From positions 1-20,876 of the IMG/VR virus record IMGVR_UViG_3300033146_001910: a stretch of 20,876 nucleotides of DNA; one strand, given 5' to 3'. A program made the position numbers and the translations under genes. The notes beneath the pieces are model-generated. The model saw only the letters and a list, made by a program, of their open reading frames with translations. It was not told the origin of the DNA and searched no databases. This stretch comes from a virus. Shown here one piece after another: positions 1-7,001 of this stretch. Position 1 is the stretch's first letter; each line of letters opens with the position of its first letter.

Positions 1-1
1 T

Positions 2-196
2 ATTATTTCTAAATTTACAGGGGATTATAACTTTGTAGCAGGAGCTAGTATCTCATGGGTTATAGGTTTAGTTAAAGAGCTAATTGAAAATAGAGGGAAT
101 GTTAAAGCTATTGGATATGACATGACATTAAACTTGTTTGGAATACTACTGAGTTTATTGCCTTGGTTTATTGAAGTAGGGTTGACATCACTGTGA
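2..196 (+). CDS. C-terminal end of a YfiM/DUF2279-like protein (partial)
   Basis: An open frame enters from the left edge and ends at TGA 194-196, giving about 64 C-terminal residues. The segment FVAGASISWVIGLVKELIEN, followed about 12 residues later by DMTLNLFGILL, has the arrangement of YfiM/DUF2279 proteins: a glycine- and alanine-rich hydrophobic helix, a KE pair, then an acidic residue before a second glycine-containing helix. In that family these proteins are small envelope lipoproteins of unknown function. The start and any lipobox lie outside the window. It sits just before the holin and endolysin genes, which suggests an envelope or lysis role; that is inference. Its last codons overlap the -35 region of the promoter at 182-210. 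The family call rests on pattern resemblance only. Confidence 0.45.
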   Translation: MISKFTGDYNFVAGASISWVIGLVKELIENRGNVKAIGYDMTLNLFGILLSLLPWFIEVGLTSL

Positions 197-210
197 GAAT
201 GTGTTATATT
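182..210 (+). promoter_or_regulatory. Sigma70-type promoter before the lysis genes (copy 1 of the repeated motif)
   Basis: TTGACA at 182-187, 14 nt, then TGTTATATT at 202-210. This gives a consensus -35, a 17-bp spacer and an extended -10 (TG at 202-203). The identical arrangement recurs at 3112, 5594 and 17464. The holin Shine-Dalgarno AAGGAG (211-216) directly follows the -10, and the start codon begins 14 nt after it, so a transcript from here would have a leader of only about 7 nt. Confidence 0.8.
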
Positions 211-223
211 AAGGAGATAAGAA

Positions 224-454
224 ATGTCAATAAAGTATTATAAAACGCTGACTGATATTTGGTTTAAGTTATTATCAAATTTAGTGAGCCAAAAGATTTG
301 GATTCTAGCAATCTCCAGTTTTATGTTGCGAGAAGGTTTAATCAGTGGGGTACAATGGATGACTGTAGTAGGGGCTTTATTTTTTGCAAGAGAAATTGCA
401 AAGACTGTTATTCCTACCTTTAAGCAAACTACTGCCCCAAGTATAGAAGAATAA
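224..454 (+). CDS. Small membrane protein, probable holin
   Basis: A 76-residue protein starting at ATG 224 with AAGGAG at 211-216. It has two hydrophobic stretches, about residues 25-35 (IWILAISSFML) and 44-55 (VQWMTVVGALFF), separated by a short loop with charged residues, and a polar acidic tail (TTAPSIEE). No signal-peptidase site is evident. Size, a likely two-helix hairpin topology and position immediately before an endolysin fit a class II-like holin, which would form lesions in the inner membrane to release the endolysin. Holins are too diverse for sequence proof, so the call depends mainly on context. The next gene begins 19 nt downstream. Confidence 0.6.
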   Translation: MSIKYYKTLTDIWFKLLSNLVSQKIWILAISSFMLREGLISGVQWMTVVGALFFAREIAKTVIPTFKQTTAPSIEE

Positions 455-473
455 ATTTAATAAGGAGAAGGAA

Positions 474-1154
474 ATGACACGAATTTTTTTGGATGTTGGA
501 CATTGGTTTGGAGCTAAACCAGGGGCTGAATTTGGAAATATAATAGAACCTGAATATAATGTTGAGATTCTAACCCAACTCTCAACACTCTGGAGAGCTA
601 GAGTTGCAATTGAGAATCTATTAAGTTTATCTAAACACATTGGAAAGATATTTAGAAATATGCGTGGAATAAACTCCTTGCCTTATGTTTTAGTCCAGAG
701 TGATGATACCACAGACTTTCTTATAGGTCGTTACTCAGAGAAAGCAAAAGAATTAAATGAACATGACCTTGCAGATGTTGTAATACAAATGCACCTTAAT
801 GCTGGAAGAGGCAGTTATGGCATGGTGGGTTTTGTGCAAGATGATGCATTTGAAAAAGATAGTTTTGAGATAGCAAAAATTGCAGCAGAAGAGTTAGAAA
901 GTATGTCTGACCAGTTTGGTGGAATTTTAAGCAAAGTTAGAGTTGATGGTTGTAGTAAATTTAGTGAGGAACCTTTTAGGCGCAGAATTCATTATTGTCT
1001 TAGAGATTATGAGAGACCAGCAATTTTAATGGAACCTATGTTTTTGGACAACCAAGAGCATAATGCTTTTTTAGATTCAGATGAAGGTAGAGAAGCAATG
1101 GCTGTAATGTATGCCAGAATTTTGGAGAGGGTTGCAGAGTACTTTAATGAATAA
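474..1154 (+). CDS. Endolysin, N-acetylmuramoyl-L-alanine amidase (Amidase_3 type)
   Basis: A 226-residue protein; ATG 474 is preceded by AAGGAGAAGG. The N-terminus IFLDVGHWFGAKPGAE carries the first zinc-ligand histidine (H10), followed by glutamates (E25, E27) that could supply the second ligand. VVIQMHLNAG gives H107, the usual third ligand in a 'H-x-N' motif, and ILMEPMFLDNQEHNAFL gives E187, the catalytic glutamate position. This order (H, E, H, E) is that of zinc-dependent Amidase_3 enzymes, which cut the amide bond between N-acetylmuramic acid and L-alanine of peptidoglycan. There is no signal peptide or SAR helix, so export would depend on the holin. The gene overlaps the next by 8 nt (ATGAATAA). 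Confidence 0.85.
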   Translation: MTRIFLDVGHWFGAKPGAEFGNIIEPEYNVEILTQLSTLWRARVAIENLLSLSKHIGKIFRNMRGINSLPYVLVQSDDTTDFLIGRYSEKAKELNEHDLADVVIQMHLNAGRGSYGMVGFVQDDAFEKDSFEIAKIAAEELESMSDQFGGILSKVRVDGCSKFSEEPFRRRIHYCLRDYERPAILMEPMFLDNQEHNAFLDSDEGREAMAVMYARILERVAEYFNE

Positions 1155-1863
1155 ACTATTCTCCAGTATAGTAATAGGTGTTCTCCTAGTTTTACTTCTT
1201 CAGGGGTTCTGCACACAGCGTTCCCAGCAAAAAGAGATTCAAGCTCTTAAAGAAGATGTTACTCTTCAGATAGATGAAGTACGAGAATTGACTGGGCAGT
1301 TCCCTGATTACACAGATGCTTTTACAAAGTTTAATGGTCAGTATCTTGTTTTAGCTGATAGGTTCGATTCCTTGTCTGCACAAATGGACAGGATTTATAT
1401 TCCTGCAGAAGGGTCTTATCAAATAACTACTGTCATAGACAGTACTAAACTAGTGGCTTATAATGAAGCAATAGAAGCTTTGTTAACCTTAGATGCTAAT
1501 GTCTCTGACGCTACTAGGGACTCTTTACAGCAAGAGATATTAAGCTTACTCTATGCAACTGTTAACCAAGAGATAGATGTACAGTATCGAGGCTTTACAC
1601 TTGCTCCTGAAGCAGGAATTTCGTATAACTCTTCAGGAGACTTTGAAGTTACTTTGGGAAGCCGAATAGCTTACTGGAATCACTGGGGACTGGGTGTTGA
1701 AGGGTCTATTGGTATAGACGACACACATGACCTGAGCCTTGGTCTTTACGGAGATTATCGTGATATATGGGGACTTAGAAACTTAGGAATAGGTATCGGA
1801 GTCCAGAGAAAATTTGCACCTAGAGAAACAAATTTCAACTTAGGTGTCCACAACTATTTTTAG
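1147..1863 (+). CDS. Membrane-anchored coiled-coil protein with beta-rich C-terminus; spanin-like candidate
   Basis: The start is placed at ATG 1147, inside the end of the endolysin gene (8-nt overlap), giving 238 residues; an in-frame ATG at 1111 would only add residues ahead of the membrane segment. Residues about 6-20 (SSIVIGVLLVLLLQG) form one hydrophobic helix followed by C22, but the residues before that cysteine do not make a good lipobox. Next comes a predicted coiled coil (about 28-80). The last about 85 residues alternate glycine and aromatic positions (for example GLGVEGSIGI, NLGIGIGVQRKF) and end in phenylalanine, as outer-membrane beta-strands often do. Position after holin and endolysin and the inner-membrane-to-periplasm topology suggest a disruption protein that links the two membranes. 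I do not recognise the family. Confidence 0.5.
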   Translation: MNKLFSSIVIGVLLVLLLQGFCTQRSQQKEIQALKEDVTLQIDEVRELTGQFPDYTDAFTKFNGQYLVLADRFDSLSAQMDRIYIPAEGSYQITTVIDSTKLVAYNEAIEALLTLDANVSDATRDSLQQEILSLLYATVNQEIDVQYRGFTLAPEAGISYNSSGDFEVTLGSRIAYWNHWGLGVEGSIGIDDTHDLSLGLYGDYRDIWGLRNLGIGIGVQRKFAPRETNFNLGVHNYF

Positions 1864-1872
1864 GAGAAGTAC

Positions 1873-2250
1873 ATGAATTTAACATTAGACTATGCCCTGC
1901 GAAGTAGGGAAACTGCAATTAGTTCCCCTAAAAATTTCTTTAGCGAAACTATAACTAAGACTCCTAGTGAGACTCTTAGTGGTACTCAGGTTTTTCCTGA
2001 CGCAACTGACAGTGTTGAGCTATCCCTTGGGACAATCACTGCTGGTGACTTTTTATACTTGAAATCAGATATTGATATTGAAGTCTTTGTAGGTGCTACC
2101 TCAACGACTCCTCAGTTTGGAACTTTACATCTCATTTCAATCACAGATGTAGCTAATGCATTTAGTGAAATTCATGTCCGCAACAACAATGGCGAGATGA
2201 ATGATGCTACAGTTGAGTACCTGATTGCTGGTGATACTCCATCTTCTTAA
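1873..2250 (+). CDS. Small beta-rich protein, possibly a virion component
   Basis: A 125-residue protein; ATG 1873 follows AGGAG at 1862-1866. It has no membrane segment, no cysteine, and is rich in Thr, Ser, Asp and short beta-strand patterns (for example FLYLKSDIDIEVFVG, TLHLISIT, ATVEYLIAGD). The composition resembles small tail or capsid decoration proteins, but there is no diagnostic motif, so function is unknown. It lies between the lysis cassette and the replication genes. Its 3' end contains GGTGAT at 2230-2235 and overlaps by 10 nt the proposed non-ATG start of the helicase gene, so the two may be translationally coupled. Confidence 0.6.
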   Translation: MNLTLDYALRSRETAISSPKNFFSETITKTPSETLSGTQVFPDATDSVELSLGTITAGDFLYLKSDIDIEVFVGATSTTPQFGTLHLISITDVANAFSEIHVRNNNGEMNDATVEYLIAGDTPSS

Positions 2251-3647
2251 CTGTAGATAACATCTATACCATAGTAGAAGAAGCTGATAAGGATGAATTA
2301 GATTCCTTATCAGCTTTACTGTCAATCAAGGCACACAACTATTGGTTTAGTAAAGCGTACAAAAAAGGGTATTGGGATGGCACCAAATATTTTTTAGAGT
2401 ATGATAAACAATCTAATATGCACTATTTTTTAACAGGCTTTTTGTCTCTTGTGGAAGCAGAGATGGATAATGTCTTGTATAGAAAGTCAAGAAGAACTCC
2501 AATTACTATTTCCCCTACACTTCTAAAAACAAAAAGTATGGAGGGGGAGTATGAATATCAACTTAATGCTATGCAACAAGTCCTGAATTCAAAACACGGA
2601 ATTTTAGACTTAGCAACAGGAGCTGGAAAGACTGCAATAGCAGCAGCTTTGTCCATAGTACTTCCAAAGAAAGTACTTTTTATTGTCCCAGGAATTGAAT
2701 TAATGTGGCAAACTCACGCCGCATTTGAAGAAGACACTGACTTAACTTTGACTTGCGCAGGAGGAGGAGAAATTCCTGACCCTGAAGCTGATGTTTGTAT
2801 TGGTGTTTACAAATCTGTGTGGATAAATGAAACAAAGAATAAAGGGTGGCTAAAGCAATTTAAGACAGTGTTCATAGATGAATGTCATAGAGCAACCACA
2901 AAGGATTATGTTGCAACCATTCTTTCTTGTTGTAACGCTGAGTATAAGATTGGATTATCTGGAACACCCCACGCAATAACTGAGGATAAAGTTATGCATT
3001 TAACTGGCTTAATTGGCCCAATACTTAGTACTGTAACTGGAAAGGTGCTTTCAGATTTAGGAGTTAATGCTAAACCTGTGATTAACTTACACTCATATGA
3101 ACAACTAGAGGTTGACAATGAGTGGCCAAAATGTTATATTGAAGGGGTGGTGACTAACTCAATCCGTAATCGCAAAGTTATTTCATTAGTTACTGCAGGG
3201 TTACAGGCTAACAAAATCTGTATGGTTTTAATTAAGCGAACCCAACATGGTAACCTTTTGCAGGACATGTTTTTACAACAAGGGTATGATGTTCCTTATA
3301 TTGATGGGTCAAGTTCTAAGAAAGACAGACGGAAGTACTTAACTGATTTGAGAGAAGGGAAGTTACGGGCTTTAATAATTTCACGGATTGGGGAGGAAGG
3401 GTTGGATATTCCACAATTAGATGTAATTGTTCGAGCGTCTGGTGGTTTATCCCCTATCTCAACAATTCAGGCACTGGGTCGTGGGTTACGTAGAAAAAAA
3501 GGTAAAGAAAATATTGTGAGTTATCATGACTTTTCAGATACTTCATGTAGAATTTTAACCTTGCAGACAGAACAGCGATTTTTAGATTATGAAAAGGAAG
3601 GGTATGGAGTTAGAATACATAAAGAGAGAGATGATACGGTGTTATGA
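2241..3647 (+). CDS. uvsW: UvsW-type superfamily 2 DNA helicase, probable AUC start
   Basis: The frame has no in-frame ATG, GTG or TTG before ATG 2418, yet it is open from 2235 and encodes a helicase-like N-terminal domain (FSKAYKKGYWDGTKYFLEYD, then FLTGFL) of the kind that precedes the motor in UvsW. I therefore place the start at ATC 2241, 5 nt after GGTGAT (2230-2235); ATA 2271 is an alternative, and ATG 2418 gives a shortened 409-residue protein. Motor motifs: Walker A TGAGKT (2616-2633), DECH box (2877-2888), SGTP motif III (2958-2969), motif VI QALGRGLR (3468-3491). UvsW unwinds branched DNA, reverses forks and dissociates R-loops, shifting T4 replication from origin to recombination mode. 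Helicase identity is firm; the start is uncertain. Confidence 0.85.
   Translation: MFLTVDNIYTIVEEADKDELDSLSALLSIKAHNYWFSKAYKKGYWDGTKYFLEYDKQSNMHYFLTGFLSLVEAEMDNVLYRKSRRTPITISPTLLKTKSMEGEYEYQLNAMQQVLNSKHGILDLATGAGKTAIAAALSIVLPKKVLFIVPGIELMWQTHAAFEEDTDLTLTCAGGGEIPDPEADVCIGVYKSVWINETKNKGWLKQFKTVFIDECHRATTKDYVATILSCCNAEYKIGLSGTPHAITEDKVMHLTGLIGPILSTVTGKVLSDLGVNAKPVINLHSYEQLEVDNEWPKCYIEGVVTNSIRNRKVISLVTAGLQANKICMVLIKRTQHGNLLQDMFLQQGYDVPYIDGSSSKKDRRKYLTDLREGKLRALIISRIGEEGLDIPQLDVIVRASGGLSPISTIQALGRGLRRKKGKENIVSYHDFSDTSCRILTLQTEQRFLDYEKEGYGVRIHKERDDTVL
2281..2316 (+). repeat. Perfect 13-bp inverted repeat (hairpin) at the start of the helicase gene
   Basis: AAGCTGATAAGGA (2281-2293) and its exact complement TCCTTATCAGCTT (2304-2316), with a 10-nt loop. 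Only TTT follows, so it is a poor intrinsic terminator. It lies 40 nt after the proposed AUC start and encodes in-frame helicase residues. Confidence 0.8.
3112..3140 (+). promoter_or_regulatory. Promoter motif inside the helicase gene (copy 2)
   Basis: TTGACA 3112-3117, 14 nt, TGTTATATT 3132-3140: the same 15 fixed positions and spacing as the copy at 182. It lies within helicase codons (DNEWPKCYI). GAAGGGG follows at 3141-3147, with an in-frame GTG at 3150, so a short helicase C-terminal product is conceivable; otherwise it would drive the downstream genes. Confidence 0.65.
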
Positions 3648-4194
3648 AATTGAAAAACGGAAACAATTTCCTTATTACAAGGTTTCAAAGAGACTACTTT
3701 CACATTTTACAAAACCAGCAGAAGTTTATCAAACACTAGTAAGTAAAGCTTCAGACATAGAACTTCTCATAAGGGCAGCTTTTATGGTGGAGTGGTGGAG
3801 TAAAGTTAAAGGGGAATGGGTTTCTTCTTCCACCCCTTACCCACGTCAGTTAAGTAATACACAGAAGTATGCAGCGGTCTTTACGAAGCTGTATCAAACT
3901 CCTGACAGTGGGTCAGGAAAAGCAACAATATTAAAAAATATTGTCAAAGCAAAATTACTACTAAAAGGAGTTTCTACTGAAGATTATTGGTCAGTCCTAG
4001 ATTACTTCTTGGAAAAAGATTTAGTTTCAAAATTTTATGTTTGTGTTGTTACTGAGTATATGCAGAAGTTAGAACGGGAATCAGTGTTGGATGACAAGAA
4101 GCTGACTTTGTTACGCCAATTACAAAAAGCAAAGCAAGAATTAATTCAGAAAAATTATTATTCAGATGTTGTGCAGATGGTGAGGTTAAAGTGA
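3604..4194 (+). CDS. Unknown protein between UvsW and DnaB
   Basis: The start is placed at ATG 3604, preceded by AAGGAAG at 3594-3600, giving 196 residues and a 44-nt overlap with the helicase gene. ATG 3631 with GAGAGAG upstream is a possible alternative; ATG 3589 lacks a good ribosome site. The protein is mostly alpha-helical by composition, with basic N-terminal and C-terminal parts (KRKQFPYYKVSKRL; LTLLRQLQKAKQELIQKN) and no recognisable motif or membrane segment. It ends in a GTGA overlap with the DnaB gene, so the two are probably translationally coupled. Position directly before a replicative helicase would suit a helicase loader or accessory factor, but nothing in the sequence demonstrates this. 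Confidence 0.65.
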   Translation: MELEYIKREMIRCYEIEKRKQFPYYKVSKRLLSHFTKPAEVYQTLVSKASDIELLIRAAFMVEWWSKVKGEWVSSSTPYPRQLSNTQKYAAVFTKLYQTPDSGSGKATILKNIVKAKLLLKGVSTEDYWSVLDYFLEKDLVSKFYVCVVTEYMQKLERESVLDDKKLTLLRQLQKAKQELIQKNYYSDVVQMVRLK

Positions 4195-5462
4195 ACGAAG
4201 TGGTAAAGTATCCCTTTGCAGCCGATTTTCAAGTACAGATTTTAGCGCTACTTTTAAGAGATAATTCTTTCTTAAAGAAAAATGTTAACATTATAGACCC
4301 AAGTTATTTTGATAATCCTTTATTTGCACAGTTTGCGAAGCTGGCAATAGAGTATTGTCACCAGTATGATACTGTTCCTTCTAAAGCTGTAATACCAGAA
4401 CTTCTCGTAATTACTGCTGAATCTCCTCAAGCATTATTATATGCTAGTATTTATGAACTAGACTTATCAGATGCTGAATTTATTGCGGATAGAGTAGTAA
4501 AATTTGCTAAATTTCAAGCTGTTAAGCGTCAATTAAAACTCTCAGAAAAATTACTTGCTAATGAACAATATGACTATATTGAAAAGGGTTTAGTAGAAGC
4601 TCTCCACACAGGTGATATGCATCACAACTCAGCCCATTCATTTTTTGATAATGTTGAAGGGTTAATAGATGGATTGTCAGAAGAGAACCTTGCTAGAATA
4701 ATTGTTCCAACTTGTATTAGAGAGATAGATGATGCCCTTAATGGTGGAGCTAGAGTTGGGGACTTAAATATTGTTATGGGAGTTCCTGGGTCTGGTAAAT
4801 CTGTCTTTTTAACTAATGCTGCACACGGTGCTTTATTTTACCAAAAGAATGTTCTTTACTTATCTATGGAAATGAGTGTAGCGGATGTTGAAGCTCGGCT
4901 TGCTAGTAGAATTTCAGGAGTAGAAATATCCAAACTTGTGGAATCAAAAGATGAAGTTCTTCAGAAAATACGAGACCGTGGGATTCATATGGGGGAAATG
5001 AGAACACAATTTTGGCCAGCAGGAACCCCTACCACTTCAGATATTAGAACTCTTATTGAACACTTGATTAGAGTTGATGGGTTTAAACCTGATTTAGTTC
5101 TTGTGGATTACTTAGAATTGATGCGAGTTCCTGGTAATACTGATGGTGACTATGTTGGACAAGGTATTATAGGCAAGGAACTTAAAGGCATGGCCGCGGA
5201 ACATTCATTTGCCCTTTGGATTGCAACTCAAGCTAAACGAGGAGCAATGGCTAAAACTCATCTTAAAATGGATGATAAAGCTGATAGTTTTAAAGTGATG
5301 CAGGACGCAGATGTAGTTTTGGGCTTAAAGCGAAATGAAGATAACATAGCTCTGTCTACAATTGATGTTTCTTTTGCAAAGTTACGACATAGTGGAGCCC
5401 CAGCTTTTGTTCAAACATTAAGAGGAAATTATGCAAAAATGTATATTGGGTCAAACTCATAA
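4191..5462 (+). CDS. dnaB: Replicative DNA helicase, DnaB type
   Basis: A 423-residue protein with a GTG start at 4191, overlapping the previous stop by 4 nt (GTGA). The N-terminal about 150 residues are helical like the DnaB N-terminal collar. The RecA-like motor follows: Walker A GVPGSGKS (residues 197-204), the stretch VLYLSMEMS with the conserved glutamate after it, Walker B LVLVDYLEL (about 302-310), and ATQAKR in the usual sensor/DnaB-box region. DnaB/gp41 helicases form hexamers that unwind the fork 5'-3' on the lagging strand. The primase gene follows and overlaps by 32 nt, which fits a helicase-primase pair encoded separately, unlike the T7 fusion. Confidence 0.9.
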   Translation: MNEVVKYPFAADFQVQILALLLRDNSFLKKNVNIIDPSYFDNPLFAQFAKLAIEYCHQYDTVPSKAVIPELLVITAESPQALLYASIYELDLSDAEFIADRVVKFAKFQAVKRQLKLSEKLLANEQYDYIEKGLVEALHTGDMHHNSAHSFFDNVEGLIDGLSEENLARIIVPTCIREIDDALNGGARVGDLNIVMGVPGSGKSVFLTNAAHGALFYQKNVLYLSMEMSVADVEARLASRISGVEISKLVESKDEVLQKIRDRGIHMGEMRTQFWPAGTPTTSDIRTLIEHLIRVDGFKPDLVLVDYLELMRVPGNTDGDYVGQGIIGKELKGMAAEHSFALWIATQAKRGAMAKTHLKMDDKADSFKVMQDADVVLGLKRNEDNIALSTIDVSFAKLRHSGAPAFVQTLRGNYAKMYIGSNS

Positions 5463-6432
5463 AGTACTAGGATTAGAAGAATGGTTAATGCAAAATCTTA
5501 GTAACCCAGTACTTAGACATACAGGGCGTGGCGACCAGCTCTATGCAGACTGTCCATTTTGCGGAAAAGAAAACAACCACTTTTCAGTGGGACTTGACAA
5601 TGGCTTGTTCAAGTGTTATATTTGTGGAAACGGGCGAGGTAAAGCTGGAGGGAATTATAAAGAGTTAGTATCACGAATTAGTCATATTCCATATAATAAA
5701 GTTGATGAACAACTTATTGAAGGAATACGAGCAACTTCCCTTTGGGATATAACTGATGTTCCTCCTTCTCATGTTATAGCAACTGCAGTCTCGTTTAAGG
5801 AAGTAAAGGGAACAGTTTCAATTTCAACACAGGAAGAGCCATTAGTAAGAAAAGCCCTTGAGTATTTAAAGGGCAGAGGAATACCCACATGGAGAAGCTT
5901 TAACCTTGGGGTTAGGGTTGGAACATCTGGTAGATACTTTGGTAGAGTTTTAATTCCAATTTATTTTAAGGGTGAAGTTATAAATTTTGTAGCTCGTAAT
6001 ATTTTAGATAGACCTGATGTACTGCGGTATACTGGCCCATCTTTATATGATGGTTGGACTCCAAAGTCTGAATGTATTTTTAATTATGATGCTATTCAAG
6101 AGGGTGACGAAATTCTTATTGTGGAAGGTATCTTTGATGCGCTTCCTTTATTTGATGACTTGAATGTTATTGCCCTTCTTGGTAAGAGTTTATCAGACAA
6201 GCAGTTATATCATATCTTAACTCTTAAACCAGCAAAGGTTACAATTATACTAGATGGGGATGTAGTTTCTGAGTTTGTACGAACTCCTGAATACTCCGTT
6301 AAGAAGTTAGCTAGTAGATTTTATGGTTTTGTGCCACATGTTCGGTATAATACTATGCCTTCAGGTATAGACCCTTCAGACTCACCCGCAAGTGCTAGAC
6401 AGAAGTATTTGACCGCAAAGGAGTTACAGTGA
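5431..6432 (+). CDS. DNA primase with zinc ribbon and TOPRIM domain
   Basis: A 333-residue protein. ATG 5431 has AGAGGA at 5421-5426; an in-frame ATG at 5488 is possible. The zinc-binding domain carries CPFC (C41, C44), H50 and CYIC (C62, C65), the CHC2-like pattern that reads the template initiation site. The TOPRIM domain has the acidic motif IVEGIFDAL (E232, D236) and ILDGD (D275, D277), which bind the metals for primer synthesis. DnaG-type and T7-like primases share this order. No helicase is fused to it, and the DnaB gene is adjacent, so the two probably form the phage primosome. A promoter motif at 5594-5622 lies in the codons for the second zinc cysteine pair. Confidence 0.9.
   Translation: MQKCILGQTHKVLGLEEWLMQNLSNPVLRHTGRGDQLYADCPFCGKENNHFSVGLDNGLFKCYICGNGRGKAGGNYKELVSRISHIPYNKVDEQLIEGIRATSLWDITDVPPSHVIATAVSFKEVKGTVSISTQEEPLVRKALEYLKGRGIPTWRSFNLGVRVGTSGRYFGRVLIPIYFKGEVINFVARNILDRPDVLRYTGPSLYDGWTPKSECIFNYDAIQEGDEILIVEGIFDALPLFDDLNVIALLGKSLSDKQLYHILTLKPAKVTIILDGDVVSEFVRTPEYSVKKLASRFYGFVPHVRYNTMPSGIDPSDSPASARQKYLTAKELQ
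5594..5622 (+). promoter_or_regulatory. Promoter motif inside the primase gene (copy 3)
   Basis: TTGACA 5594-5599, 14 nt, TGTTATATT 5614-5622, an exact match to copies 1, 2 and 4. It is read in the same codon phase as copy 2, here encoding DNGLFKCYI. No good start codon follows closely, so it would serve genes downstream of the primase. Confidence 0.65.
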
Positions 6433-7001
6433 ATTTTTCACATTTGGAAACAATACATAGTCAAACAAAAAAAGAAATTGCAAATGCCCCATACTATCAA
6501 GACTGTGCCTATGTTGAATCTATGATTTTACTAGAGGGTTTAGAGTATTCTTTACACTATGCTCTTGGCATAGTGCGGTCATATATGAGACTTGCTGAAT
6601 GGGGAGGGTTGTATGAATTATTAATAAGTAGGGTAAAAGATATAACTTCCCAGTATGGGTTTGAATCAGGGTTTCGACATGAACTTAGACGCACGAAAGA
6701 GATTCGAGAACGTACGGTTAAACGTCTTATGTATATTGCATACTATGTACGACATGAAAAAGCATTATACGGTTTACCTCAAGATGAAATTGGTCTTACA
6801 AACCATGGCAAGATAGTTAGATTCCTTGGACAGCTAACTGGCTTTCGCCATAGGCTAAACTACGCACCATTAACTACCAACCAGTTCAATGCTCTACTAC
6901 GAGCTGAACATAGATTAGGAATACATTGGCATGACTTACCTCCAAGTGAGAATGGTTTTGCCCCACGAAAGGATGAAGAAAGATGGAAGTTCGACTTATG
7001 A
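6429..7001 (+). CDS. Unknown basic helical protein
   Basis: A 190-residue protein with GTG start at 6429, overlapping the primase stop by 4 nt (GTGA). It is rich in Arg, His, Tyr and Leu (for example FRHELRRTKEIRERTVKRLM) and has no cysteine pair, Walker motif or membrane segment. The basic central helices could contact nucleic acid, but I recognise no family. It sits between primase and the three-part unknown protein before the polymerase and ends in an ATGA overlap, so it belongs to the replication operon. An 8-bp perfect hairpin (CACTATGC / GCATAGTG, 6555-6575) lies about 130 nt into the gene. Confidence 0.65.
   Translation: MNFSHLETIHSQTKKEIANAPYYQDCAYVESMILLEGLEYSLHYALGIVRSYMRLAEWGGLYELLISRVKDITSQYGFESGFRHELRRTKEIRERTVKRLMYIAYYVRHEKALYGLPQDEIGLTNHGKIVRFLGQLTGFRHRLNYAPLTTNQFNALLRAEHRLGIHWHDLPPSENGFAPRKDEERWKFDL

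Noticed and set aside
2281-2320. Hairpin before the helicase as an intrinsic terminator of the lysis module
   Set aside because: The stem is AT-rich and followed only by TTTACTG; it also lies inside the open helicase frame.
1873-3647. Programmed -1 frameshift joining the 1873 gene to the helicase
   Set aside because: No slippery heptamer is present near the stop at 2248-2250, and the upstream protein ends naturally.
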